A stretch of DNA of 64,000 nucleotides from Arion vulgaris. Lineage: Eukaryota; Mollusca; Gastropoda; Stylommatophora; Arionidae. A program made the translations under genes and the position numbers. This document shows positions 12,301-20,704 of the stretch, one piece after another. The DNA lies in contig CM036754.1 in the NCBI GenBank assembly GCA_020796225.1, forward strand, positions 67,324,000 through 67,387,999. Reading direction: 5' to 3'. The notes below the pieces were generated by a model. It did no database searches. It saw only the letters and a list, made by a program, of their open reading frames with translations, and was not told the origin of the DNA. The first letter of the stretch is position 1, and each line of letters begins with the position of its first letter.

Positions 12301-14361
12301 GTGCATTCAAATTGGAAAAGAGGACCAACTCCCCAGGAGTAAAGAGCCGCAAACAAATTGCCAGCGGAAGGCAATATGAAAGGTGCGTAACGAATCAAAA
12401 AGTCTCGGTTTACACGGCAGCGCACATCGTAACGCTACATCGGAAGGTATGCGGAAACCGTACATGAGGCAAAGCGCAGAGAAACCTATTGGGTAAAGTT
12501 GGCGAGCGCAAATTCTAAAGTTGCGTTCAGAGCCTAACGAAACTGCCCTCCCTGGGACAACCGGGCAGGGTACGGTTGCATTAACAACTAACATCCCCGA
12601 AAGAACTGAGGTGGGTGATAGCGGCGAGCGCAAAACCTCAGTTGCGTTGATAGCGCCGATTGAAACGACCCTCTAGAATATCTGTGTGCAGCCCCAGACC
12701 AGTGTTTCCCGGAGACGGGAGAATACGGGGTAAAATCCTTGCAAATCTCCAAGTAACGACACGCGCCCAGAAACGGCTGAGAATACTCCTACTCAGGAAC
12801 AAACTCACCATGGATAAAAAAAAGTATGGCCGATAATGTGAAGGATTGACTGGTACAACCCCAAGCATTGGCTAAGGACAATACTTTTCGGTCGCCGATC
12901 ATCCTACACAGATGACGTCCTAATGTCATGGCTCAGATCACATAAAGGCTAAGTATACTGCCAACATATGATCACATAAAGGCTAAGCATACCGCCAACA
13001 TATGATCGTTTGTTTGACAAAGCAACACAAAAGGTGATACTTCCTGTGACTAGTCCGAGAAGGGTCGAGATCGTTCGGGTCTTTATCTTAGCGATCTCAC
13101 CCAGTCAACGCACGAAAGCTAATCCTCCTTGGCGTAGATCTAAGACCAAATTTACGGCACTAAAAGATCATTAAGGAGTGGTATCTTACGTTGTGTATGG
13201 AACGACCTCACCAAAGGCAGGAAAGCCGTTAGAGAAGGCACACGATATGCCGTCACTAAATTAACTCTGTCCGAGAAAGAGTTACACGGACATTAGGTCT
13301 CCTGCAACGATCAATCTTGAAGGATCTAAGCTTCAAGTACCTCGAAAGTCGGCGAGGCTATCCATATGGTTGAGGGATGCCTGTAAAAGGGTAATATAGG
13401 CCCACGCAAAAGTCGGTCAGAAGCGCAATACCAGGCGTTATGACTTTACGCCTGAATTAATAGCGGATGAACCAAAGAAGAAGAAGGCGATTAGGGATCG
13501 GTGGCTCCTTAAAGAAGAAATTAATAATATATATTTTAAAATAAATTATTTTCTTGATTTTGCGATTGAATAATCATTTAACATATGCATTCTGCATTTA
13601 AATTCATCTTATGCCCGTCTTACACGATCCATTTTTTCATCAATTTTATATTTCATGTATATAATCATTTGAAAATTGACCATGTATGACAGAAATATAT
13701 ATCAATTTTCTATGTCAAAGTGAAAATAGAGCATGTATATATTAATATGGGGGCGTTGGCAAACTGTTATAGGGGGCGTTACAAAGTTTATGTCGTGCAA
13801 AGTGGGCGGTGGGCCGAAAAAGTTTGGGAGCCTATAGACTAAAGTGTTGAAGGTCTCCGAATACTGTCACGGTATGTTTGGGTTAAGAAGCCAAGTATAA
13901 AATATACATAACTATCAATAATTATGCATTTCTGATCAAATATTTTCAATTTTTTCCAAACCATTGAAGCACCTATTGTCATCGAATACTTCAAGTTTTT
14001 AAAGGTCTTTGTGACAAAGTGGTTAAGCGCTATGCCTTGCATTCCGAAGGTCAAGGGTTCGAATTCAGACCGTGCCGTTCTAATCACGAGTTAATTTTTT
14101 TCGACACTTAGGATTATTGGCGCAGCTACGGAGTTCATACTTTGTGCAATACTCTCGATAGGTGTCGTGTCCTTTCTGCGCGAAGAGGGGCAGAGCAATT
14201 TATTGAAATCCGGTGCAATAATTAGTCAATACTTGTATTCTTTAGGCTTAATGTTTTCTTGTCGGGCCATATATGATATCTTATTTTGATTTATATCAAT
14301 ATACGTACATGAAACAGTAGAATCTTACCGCAATAGGTCCCAGTTCTTCTGTGGTTGACAT
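3131..14361 (-). CDS. SULT: Cytosolic sulfotransferase (SULT family), 5' part of the gene, 131 codons in three exons
   Basis: Joined exons 14361-14329, 10386-10200 and 3303-3131 give 393 nt, or 131 codons, with consistent phases (0, 1, then 0). SULT enzymes move the sulfuryl group from PAPS to hydroxyl or amino groups of small molecules in the cytosol. The predicted start MSTTEELGPI has no signal peptide or membrane segment, as expected. The middle reads DGKLFTPHGADYLGRV, then VDIRPDDVIVAGYVKTG (the strand leading into the PAPS loop), then the WMWE and SPRILNSH segments. Usual family length is about 290-310 residues, so a little under half is here. The PAPS loop departs from consensus: the Lys is kept, but Pro, Ser and the following Thr are replaced by Val, Thr and Cys. 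Start choice rests on the first in-frame ATG in exon 1. Confidence 0.82.
3335..3560. repeat. Degenerate CTGT microsatellite
   Basis: An impure run of CTGT/CTAT-type tetranucleotides (GTCTGTCTGTCGATCTGTCC and similar). Open frames across it are only a by-product of the repeat. Confidence 0.85.
3648..3905 (+). mobile_element. tRNA-derived SINE, family A
   Basis: The head is tRNA-like, with an A-box-like TGGCTATGTGG and a B-box-like GTTCGAATCC. The body carries GGAGCTACGGAGTTCGTGCT and the tail CCGAGCCATATGGGG. Related copies are at 13995, 27758 (minus), 40056 and 40800. The tRNA-like head lacks a proper acceptor stem, so it is a SINE and not a tRNA gene. Confidence 0.8.
4165..4325 (-). mobile_element. 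tRNA-derived SINE head, minus strand
   Basis: Read on the minus strand, AGGCGTAGAGGTTAGGTGCC followed about 30 nt later by ACTAGGTTCGCTCCC resembles a tRNA A box and B box. No second copy is seen in this window, so the assignment rests on the tRNA-like head alone. Confidence 0.5.
4585..4797 (-). mobile_element. tRNA-derived SINE, family C
   Basis: Minus-strand copy. The tRNA-like head contains GTAGCGCGTTGGACGACAGG and then GGTTCAATTCC. The body contains the reverse complement of GGACATCGTAACCCTTC. Close relatives are at 16868-17072 and 33997-34203, all on the minus strand. Confidence 0.8.
4840..5290 (-). mobile_element. LINE ORF2 C-terminal fragment (RTE-like)
   Basis: The minus-strand frame contains CETRCLRKAINKTRRDYIRN, then RLKWFGHLVRMNPNTPVARA and a basic GRDRPRERWID tail. 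This is the conserved C-terminal region of RTE-like and related non-LTR reverse transcriptases. A second copy of the same subfamily is at 50200-50680. It is 5'-truncated and lacks the catalytic domain. Confidence 0.8.
5428..6040 (+). mobile_element. LINE C-terminal fragment ending in a tandem array
   Basis: On the plus strand bases 5428-5600 encode MKWFGHLVRI, then [15 protein letters not shown], the usual LINE C-terminal motif. The frame is then broken. From 5650 the 3' end passes into about five copies of a 68-bp unit and finishes at a GAAGAAGAAG tail near 6035. Confidence 0.7.
5650..6030. repeat. 68-bp tandem array at a LINE 3' end
   Basis: Five tandem copies of a 68-bp unit starting AGAGAAGCGCAAGACAAATA and containing the near-palindromic GGGTTAACAACCCGGTAACA. 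The first unit is contiguous with LINE coding sequence (TCACCAGAGAAGCGCAAGAC). A relative of the unit occurs at about 37000-37160. Confidence 0.85.
6041..6730. other. No recognised feature
   Basis: Non-repetitive intronic sequence of the SULT-like gene. There is a small CCTCTCTTGCCATCC duplication near 6436-6480. I see no gene or known element. Confidence 0.5.
6731..8318. repeat. 30-bp satellite array
   Basis: About 52 copies of a 30-bp unit containing TTCTTGCTATCAACAT and GAAGTGTAC. Because 30 is a multiple of 3, forward frames stay open over long parts and give decapeptide repeats such as MEVYIFLLST. Units with 1-3-bp indels cluster at 7150-7190, 7640-7740, 7820-7850 and 8030-8100. I do not regard the frames as genes. 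Confidence 0.95.
8319..8700. other. Unique sequence between satellite and LINE
   Basis: No family is recognised. It has moderately higher GC than its surroundings and could be part of another decayed element. The LINE 3' end begins at 8701. Confidence 0.4.
8701..10178 (-). mobile_element. RTE-like LINE, 5'-truncated, minus strand
   Basis: The minus strand carries decayed ORF2 sequence from near [16 protein letters not shown] (about 10140) through the turn [17 protein letters not shown] (about 9590) and the catalytic [10 protein letters not shown] (about 9490) to an open C-terminal frame at 9285-8704 ending CAAHRPKRKD. Frameshifts separate the blocks. The endonuclease half is missing. The truncated 5' end is only about 20 nt downstream of the exon 2 donor of the SULT-like gene. 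Confidence 0.85.
10200..10386 (-). CDS. SULT: Cytosolic sulfotransferase (SULT family), coding exon 2
   Basis: The exon has 187 nt, 62 codons plus 1 nt. The acceptor is TTTCCTTAG|CAACTG and the donor ACTG|GTAATA. It begins QLCKRTTGFEDTAGVKDAAG and ends RPDDVIVAGYVKT plus the first base of a Gly codon. PDDVIVAGYVKTG lines up with the beta-strand and PAPS loop of SULT enzymes (PDDVxxxTYPKSG). It lies between two 5'-truncated LINEs whose 5' ends both face it (8701-10178 on minus, 10487-11352 on plus). Confidence 0.85.
10487..11352 (+). mobile_element. RTE-like LINE 3' fragment with amplified terminus
   Basis: Plus-strand copy of the family at 43640-45765. Shared blocks include TTGATTGCAC, GCAACATCAGCTTTTAAAAG and ATAGAAAGTAAGTTGAATGC. 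In frame it reads [12 protein letters not shown]. The last 40 nt or so of the element (ATTACTTGCAG...TACGTAACGTATAAGGG) are repeated about seven times at the 3' end. Confidence 0.8.
11062..11352. repeat. Tandem array of LINE 3'-terminal sequence
   Basis: About seven units of 27-45 bp containing AATTACTTGCAG and CCTACGTAACGTATA. The same sequence is present once at the 3' end of the related LINE at 45723-45760. The array is therefore an amplified LINE terminus. Confidence 0.85.
11353..11689. other. No recognised feature
   Basis: Unique, non-coding intronic sequence. It contains CCTTTCACTCCG and a related GGCGAAAGGGTTAAT. Confidence 0.4.
11690..13515 (+). mobile_element. Unclassified GC-rich interspersed repeat, copy 1
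   Basis: Bases from about 11790 onward match a second copy at 38337-39600, e.g. GGTTCCGGTCTGGCTAAG versus GGTTCTGGTCTGGCTAAG and GGCGAGCGCAAAACC in both. Orientation is inferred from the GAAGAAGAAG stretch at its right end. It is richer in GC than its surroundings and has no long frame. Inside, a degenerate reiterated block combines AACGAAACTGCC, ACAACCGGGCAGGGTA, TAACATCCCCG and GGTGATAGCGGCGAGCGCAAA. I do not recognise the family. It could be a long SINE or the untranslated part of a larger retroelement. Confidence 0.6.
13516..13990. other. AT-rich stretch, no gene
   Basis: AT-rich intronic DNA. A GGGGGCGTT motif at 13748 and 13781 and AAAGTGGGCGGTGGG at 13800 echo 11698-11790 (AAAGTGGGTGGTACC), so an element may span from 11690 to about 13830. 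Confidence 0.4.
13995..14225 (+). mobile_element. tRNA-derived SINE, family A
   Basis: The head has GACAAAGTGGTTAAGCGC and GGGTTCGAATTC. The body has CGCAGCTACGGAGTTCAT and TTTGTGCAATACTCTCGATA, shared with the other family A copies. Confidence 0.8.
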
Positions 14362-14415
14362 TTGTATGCCTGGTCCTCTGTTAGTTAAGTACCACACGTT
14401 CTTTAATAACACACC
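14329..14415 (-). CDS. SULT: Cytosolic sulfotransferase (SULT family), exon 1 with start codon
   Basis: An 87-nt exon between the acceptor TTGCTTTTCAG and the donor GCG|GTAAGA. The likely start ATG is at 14361-14359 and opens MSTTEELGPIA, which continues in phase 0 into exon 2. The upstream codons in the exon are also open, but a cytosolic SULT needs no extension. I therefore treat 14362-14415 as 5' untranslated, preceded by an unseen non-coding exon. Confidence 0.7.
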
Positions 14416-14639
14416 CTGAAAAGCAACACATGTGTTCAGACAAAACAAAACTAGGTCAGATGTGCGCGTGTGTGTGTGTGTGTGTGTATTTTTGACATCA
14501 CATTAATGAAGTTATGAAACACGCACATAAATTATTCAAACATAATAATAAAGAAATCCATTTTTTTGGAGCCAGGACATACAGGTGTAAAGGGGAAGGT
14601 AGAGACTGATAGTCTTTTGAGCATTGCTACCGTGGAAGC

Positions 14640-14870
14640 GGGTGAACAATAAACCAGGTTGACGATATTCCAAATGTCCTTAGGGAGAGAGGACGTGGGA
14701 ACTATTCAAGGAGTTTAGGTGAAACCCTAACCAGACTGCAAGAATACGTGGTGTAGCCAGACAAGAATGATATGTTGGAAGTAAAAGAATAGTAAACCAA
14801 CAAAGAACCGGTGTCGCTAGTTTCCACACCCTGAGAGACATTCCGAGGAAGCGATCGGAACACTTATAAA
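14640..14870 (+). mobile_element. Short coding-like repeat, family R, decayed copy
   Basis: On the plus strand it resembles the frames at 31743-31997, 32580-32935 and 59376-59645. It has GRGN, then [12 protein letters not shown], a GVARQE-like stretch and RIVNQQRTGVASF, then a piece like LRDIPRKRSEHL. It has stops and is interrupted. I take it as the 3' coding end of a retroelement. Confidence 0.5.
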
Positions 14871-15530
14871 CTAATTAATTTGATGTGCGATAATGATCTG
14901 TCGACTAAACTAAAACTAAACTGAACGTAAAGAAATTTAGCTGAACAGATAGACTTGGAGGGGGTGGGGTGGAGGATGCTGAGGGAGTGGTTTATAGACA
15001 AATGGGATAATCGAACACCAACGACATAGATCAACCACTTTATAGAGAGGCACCAGAGCACCATCTATCGGTTTTGAAACCAACATATGCCTTATCAAAC
15101 TGTACCTCAGTTAGATATTGGGAGAGATGTAGTATCTTCTGTATACCTTTGTCTAATGAATGCGCTTTGTAAGTTAGTAATCATTTCTCTCAATTTGGTC
15201 TTCATGCCATCACTCTATCTTTTGAGTGATCTTCCATGTGCAATATATTCATTATATTTTTTTTTAAATTAGGGCTCTATGTTGTAGAAGAAACTAGGAC
15301 AATCTTGTCAGGTGAAGAACCAGGGTCTCCAGTAGCTCAACCGCGAATCTTATGCATACCGAAACTTTTAGTCCAAGATGGTCTCAAACCATGGAATTAC
15401 CACATGTAATACGATTTGATAAACTCTCAATGATTATTTTGTTAATTACATCACACGTACTACTTTGTTTATAAATATTTACTTTAAATTTGATACACGA
15501 TGGAAGTTGATGTGTCATGTACGTCACATG
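14871..15530. other. Intergenic, nothing recognised
   Basis: Unique sequence just upstream of the SULT-like exon 1 on the minus strand, so it should contain the promoter and any 5' non-coding exon. I see no convincing TATA-initiator pair. Confidence 0.3.
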
Positions 15531-15745
15531 CTAGAAGAGGCATTGGTTAGAACAGCTCTTCAATGGACAGCGGATGGGGAAAAGAAGGTCTGTAAGTCAA
15601 AATGAAACGTGGAGAAGAACTATGGAAAGAGAGTTGAAAGATTATGACCTGACACCGGAAACAGTTAGTAGAAAGTCGGCAAAACGGTAACAGTGGAAAT
15701 TTGTAGAAGCCGTTAGTGTCAAATGTGACACAAGGAGGAGATGTA
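15530..15745 (+). mobile_element. LINE C-terminal fragment
   Basis: With frameshifts, the plus strand reads TALQWTADGEKK, then a TWRRTMERELKDYDLTPET-like stretch and FVEAVSVKCDTRRR. This is the usual LINE ORF2 C-terminus (compare the minus-strand fragment at 57840-58090). It is followed directly by a 20-bp array. Confidence 0.6.
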
Positions 15746-15756
15746 TATATTATCAG

Positions 15757-15927
15757 AGATTATTATACGATCACCAAGATTATTATACGATCACCAAGAT
15801 TATTATACGATCACCAAGATTATTATACGATCACCAAGATTATTATACGATCACCAAGATTATTATACGATCACCAAGATTATTATACGATCACCAAGAT
15901 TATTATACGATCACCAAGATTATTATT
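15757..15927. repeat. 20-bp tandem array
   Basis: About 8.5 perfect copies of ATTATTATACGATCACCAAG. Copies are identical, pointing to very recent expansion. It lies between two LINE tails (15530-15745 and 15955-16240). Confidence 0.95.
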
Positions 15928-15954
15928 GTGCGTTCAGTACATAGTTCCCCAACA

Positions 15955-16240
15955 AAATCTATCCGGAAAGGACTCAGAATCAAAGAAACATGACTGATGC
16001 TACAAATAATAATGAGAAAATTGAAGTATTTTGGACGTATAAAAAGATACGAAGGGCTAGAGACAACCATCATGGAAGGAGGCATCATGGCAACGAGCAA
16101 AAGAAGAAGACCACGGAGAAGATGAATTCAGGATTTAACTGATGGTTTGAACATAACAGGAGCAGAGGCCTATGAGAGAGAAATTTCGGAGGACTGTTGG
16201 GGTGGCAAAGTTCTGCTCAGGACAAGCTACTTGATGATGA
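15955..16240 (+). mobile_element. LINE C-terminal fragment, GATGAT-tailed subfamily
   Basis: The plus strand carries broken frames equivalent to RKLKYFGRIKRYEGLETTIM, then ITGAEAYERE-like sequence, and ends GTTCTGCTCAGGACAAGCTA plus GATGATGATGA. It is the same subfamily as 35446-36105 and 50745-51345. Confidence 0.75.
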
Positions 16241-16317
16241 TGACATAGTTCCCACTGTCATATTCCTGGAAATACCATCGAACACACCTTTGGGTCTTAT
16301 GGCAGCCAGGTTGAGAT

Positions 16318-16565
16318 TACTCACCACTAGTGGGTGTGTGGCTTAAGGGTTAGTGACTCGGTCTATTAACATCGACGTTCTGAGTTCGAATCACGCTGCG
16401 GACAGTTTATCTGCAAATTGTTTAGTGTGGATTTTACAAAGGACAATGGCGCCACCCGTTCAGAAAGCAATGGCAAACTACTGAACGTAATAATGCCTAG
16501 AAAATCACAAACATCGTTAAAAAGCTGGGAGTTGATTCGCAAAGTCCTGTAAAGGATATGCAATT
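16318..16565 (+). mobile_element. tRNA-derived SINE, family B
   Basis: The head is GTGTGGCTTAAGGGTTAGTG and GAGTTCGAATCACGC. The body is CAGAAAGCAATGGCAAACTA then AAGCTGGGAGTTGATTCGCA and ends at GTCCTGTAAAGGATA. A close relative is at 63395-63630, with further relatives on the minus strand at 63690-63955 and 60890-61060. Confidence 0.8.
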
Positions 16566-16629
16566 AACTTTTTAGTGGGGGTATATAGATAAACACTGAT
16601 TCCTATAAAGAATAAAAAGTGTTAGGTAT

Positions 16630-16835
16630 AAACAAATGTTTTAAATATATCTTACTACCTAAAGAAGAATTTATCTATAATTCATTTCTTTAAATATATC
16701 TTACTACCTAAAGAAGAATTTATCTATAATTCATTTCTTTAAATATATCTTACTACCTAAAGAAGAATTTATCTATAATTCATTTCTTTAAATACATCTT
16801 ACTACCTAAAGAAAAATTTATCTATAATTTATTTC
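16630..16835. repeat. 49-bp tandem array
   Basis: About four copies of a 49-bp unit containing TCTTACTACCTAAAGAAGAA, with the last copy more diverged. Confidence 0.9.
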
Positions 16836-16867
16836 TTATCAAATCGATATATCAATCCTGCACATCT

Positions 16868-17072
16868 TTATTTTTTTTCCCCATCCTGAAGCACTTGAGC
16901 TTTGCAGCTCTTCGCCTCAGTGCCATGGACATCGTAACCCTTCGGTTCGGTGCCACGAACACCATAAATCTGGAGAACCTGTGGCTTTTCTGCTAGCTCG
17001 CGGAATTGAACCCGCACTCACAGGGGGCTTGTCACCCGTCGTCCAACGCGCTACGAGCACGCTGGGCAGGCG
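16868..17072 (-). mobile_element. tRNA-derived SINE, family C
   Basis: Minus-strand copy like 4585-4797. The tRNA-like head is at its right end (GTAGCGCGTTGGACGACGGG and GGGTTCAATTCC on the minus strand). Confidence 0.8.
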
Positions 17073-17104
17073 GACAACACATCTTTAATTAAAAACTATT
17101 AACG

Positions 17105-19965
17105 ATAACATGATCACAAATATTCTACAACTATACAGAACTATATACATCTCATCATATACATAAATAAATATATATACATCTCATCATATACATAAAT
17201 AAATATATATACATCTCATCATATACATAAATAAATATATATACATCTCATCATATACATAAATAAATATATATACATCTCATCATATACATAAACAAAT
17301 ATATATGTATCTCATCATATACATAAATAAATATATATACATCTCATCATATACATAAATAAATATATATACATCTCATCATATACATAAATATATATAT
17401 ATCTCATCATATACATAAATAAATATATATACATCTCATCATATACATAAATAAATATATATACATCTCATCATATACATAAATAAATATATATATATCT
17501 CATCATATACATAAATAAATATATATACATCTCATCAAATACATAAATAAATATATATACATCTCATCATATACATAAATATATATATATATCTCATCAT
17601 ATACATAAATAAATATATATACATCTCATCATATACATAAATAGATATATATACATCTCATCATATACATAAATAAATATATATACATCTCATCATATAC
17701 ATAAATAAATATATATATATCTCATCATATACATAAATAAATATATATACATCTCATCATATACATAAATAAATATATATACATCTCATCATATACATAA
17801 ATATATATATATCTCATCATATACATAAATAAATATATATACATCTCATCATATACATAAATAAATATATATACATCTCATCATATACATAAATAAATAT
17901 ATATATATCTCATCATATACATAAATAAATATATATACATCTCATCAAATACATAAATAAATATATATACATCTCATCATATACATAAATAAATATATAT
18001 ATATCTCATCATATACATAAATAAATATATATACATCTCATCATATACATCAATAAATATATATACATCTCATCATATACATAAATAAATATATATACAT
18101 CTCATCATATACATAAATAAATATATATACATCTCATCATATACATAAATAAATATATATACATCTCATCATATACATAAATAAATATATATACATCTCA
18201 TCATATACATAAATAAATATATATATATCTCATCATATACATAAATAAATATATATACATCTCATCATATACATAAATAAATATATATACATCTCATCAT
18301 ATACATAAATAAATATATATACATCTCATCATATACATAAATAAATATATATATATCTCATCATATACATAAATAAATATATATACATCTCATCATATAC
18401 ATAAATAAATATATATACATCTCATCAAATACATAAATAAATATATATACATCTCATCATATACATAAATAAATATATATATATATATCTCATCATATAC
18501 ATAAATAAATATATATATATCTCATCATATACATAAATAAATATATATGTATCTCATCATATACATAAATAAATATATATATATATCTCATCATATACAT
18601 AAATAAATATATATACATCTCATCATATACATAAATAAATATATATACATCTCATCATATACATAAATAAATATATATATATCTCATCATATACATAAAT
18701 AAATATATATATATCTCATCATATACATAAATAAATATATATACATCTCATCATATACATAAATAAATATATATACATCTCATCATATACATAAATAAAT
18801 ATATATACATCTCATCATATACATAAATAAATATATATACATCTCATCATATACATAAATAAATATATATACATCTCATCATATACATAAATAAATATAT
18901 ATACATCTCATCATATACATAAATAAATATATATACATCTCATCATATACATAAATAAATATATATACATCTCATCATATACATAAATAAATATATATAT
19001 ATCTCATCATATACATAAATAAATATATATACATCTCATCATATACATAAATAAATATATATACATCTCATCATATACATAAATAAATATATATACATCT
19101 CATCATATACATAAATAAATATATATACATCTCATCATATACATAAATAAATATATATACATCTCATCATATACATAAATAAATATATATACATCTCATC
19201 ATATACATAAATAAATATATATATATCTCATCATATACATAAATAAATATATATACATCTCATCATATACATAAATAAATATATATATATCTCATCATAT
19301 ACATAAATAAATATATATACATCTCATCATATACATAAATAAATATATATACATCTCATCATATACATAAATAAATATATATACATCTCATCATATACAT
19401 AAATAAATATATATATATACATCTCATCAAATACATAAATAAATATATATACATCTCATCATATACATAAATAAATATATATACATCTCATCATATACAT
19501 AAATAAATATATATACATCTCATCATATACATAAATAAATATATATACATCTCATCATATACATAAATAAATATATATACATCTCATCATATACATAAAT
19601 AAATATATATACATCTCATCATATACATAAATAAATATATATATATCTCATCATATACATAAATAAATATATATACATCTCATCATATACATAAATAAAT
19701 ATATATATATCTCATCATATACATAAATAAATATATATACATCTCATCATATACATAAATAAATATATATACATCTCATCATATACATAAATAAATATAT
19801 ATACATCTCATCATATACATAAATAAATATATATATATCTCATCATATACATAAATAAATATATATATATCTCATCATATACATAAATAAATATATATAC
19901 ATCTCATCATATACATAAATAAATATATATATACATCTCATCATATACATAAATAAATATATTAT
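17105..19965. repeat. 32-bp satellite array, 2.86 kb
   Basis: About 88 copies of a 32-bp unit made of CATCTCATCATATACATAAA plus TAAATATATATA. Variants are ATATATCTC for ATACATCTC, CATCAAATAC for CATCATATAC, and 2-4-bp changes in the TA run. Blocks of variant order recur: 19201-19320 and 19621-19740 are the same, an offset of 420 bp. This shows a higher-order structure. No coding capacity. Confidence 0.97.
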
Positions 19966-20223
19966 ATATACCTGTACATACCGGCTTGATGAAGAAAGCT
20001 TACAGAACGAGTTTCTCGTTACAAACTGCAAGATCATTGGCCTGTTTGGGATTATAAAGCCGTGTCTAAGCTGGTGCCTTGATTATACGCCTGTCAGTAT
20101 CTTATTATTACGGTAAAAATTGGAACAGACCACTTAATTCTGTGTATAAATGGGGAGCAAAGGTTGCGGTAAAAAACAGAAAGAAATGCCAGCAGCCCAG
20201 CCAACATTACATTTTCACGTGAT

Positions 20224-20425
20224 CTAATTATTTGACAAGGTGTTTGCTGTTTTTATTAACATAGCTTTCGCGAATGGTGAATCTCTGCCGTGAACTAACC
20301 TGACCATCTGTAATATATTAGTATTATTATATTGTATTTCTTCTGTGCCGTTAGATGGTGCATAGTGACTGTTAGCAATTTCTCCGTACCGCTCTATTAT
20401 AGGCAATTCCTTTAATCCCATCTAT
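20224..20425 (-). mobile_element. RTE-like LINE 3'-end fragment
   Basis: The minus-strand frame reads GLKELPIIERYGEIANSHYA, matching the end of the LINE at 45690-45740 ([15 protein letters not shown]). It is followed by an AT-rich tail. Only the last 200 nt or so of the element are present. Confidence 0.7.
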
Positions 20426-20432
20426 GGAATTC

Positions 20433-20655
20433 ATCGCTTCTCGGCGTCTTGGCTAAGATCAAGGTGTAGTGCCCACTTAATAACGGCAAAAGGGTGAGAG
20501 CCTTTCTTAAACGCCAAATGACAAAATAAAATCACTTTAACAAAGTCCGAGCCCTCTCATTCGAAAGATTGTTGACGTTTGGAGTTTTAAACGTTTTCAC
20601 GTTTCTAGTTACTGGGTCCACCCGTTGTGGCACTTACGAGTCGGGTATAACAAAA
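20433..20655 (+). mobile_element. U2-snRNA-headed SINE, copy 1
   Basis: It begins ATCGCTTCTCGGCGTCTTGG then CTAAGATCAAGGTGTAGT, which follows the 5' end of U2 snRNA with only a few changes over about 38 nt. It then continues with non-U2 sequence shared with a second copy at 25510-25720 (GGCAAAAGGGTG, CTCATTCGAAAG, CACCCGTTGTGGCACTTACG). It lacks the U2 branch-point-recognition region (the GUAGUA block), so it is not a functional U2 gene. Confidence 0.7.
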
Positions 20656-20704
20656 CAAACCAAAAAAAAATATTGAATTCAGTCTGATATTTCTCGCCTT
20701 TCTC

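Noticed and set aside
12043..12640. Several overlapping 60-108-codon frames on both strands at 12.0-12.9 kb
   Set aside because: They fall in the GC-rich unclassified repeat, where stops are rarer. The second copy at 38.3-39.1 kb does not keep the same frames.
20433..20520. Functional U2 snRNA gene
   Set aside because: Only the first 40 nt or so follow U2. The branch-point-recognition region, the Sm site and later stem-loops are absent.
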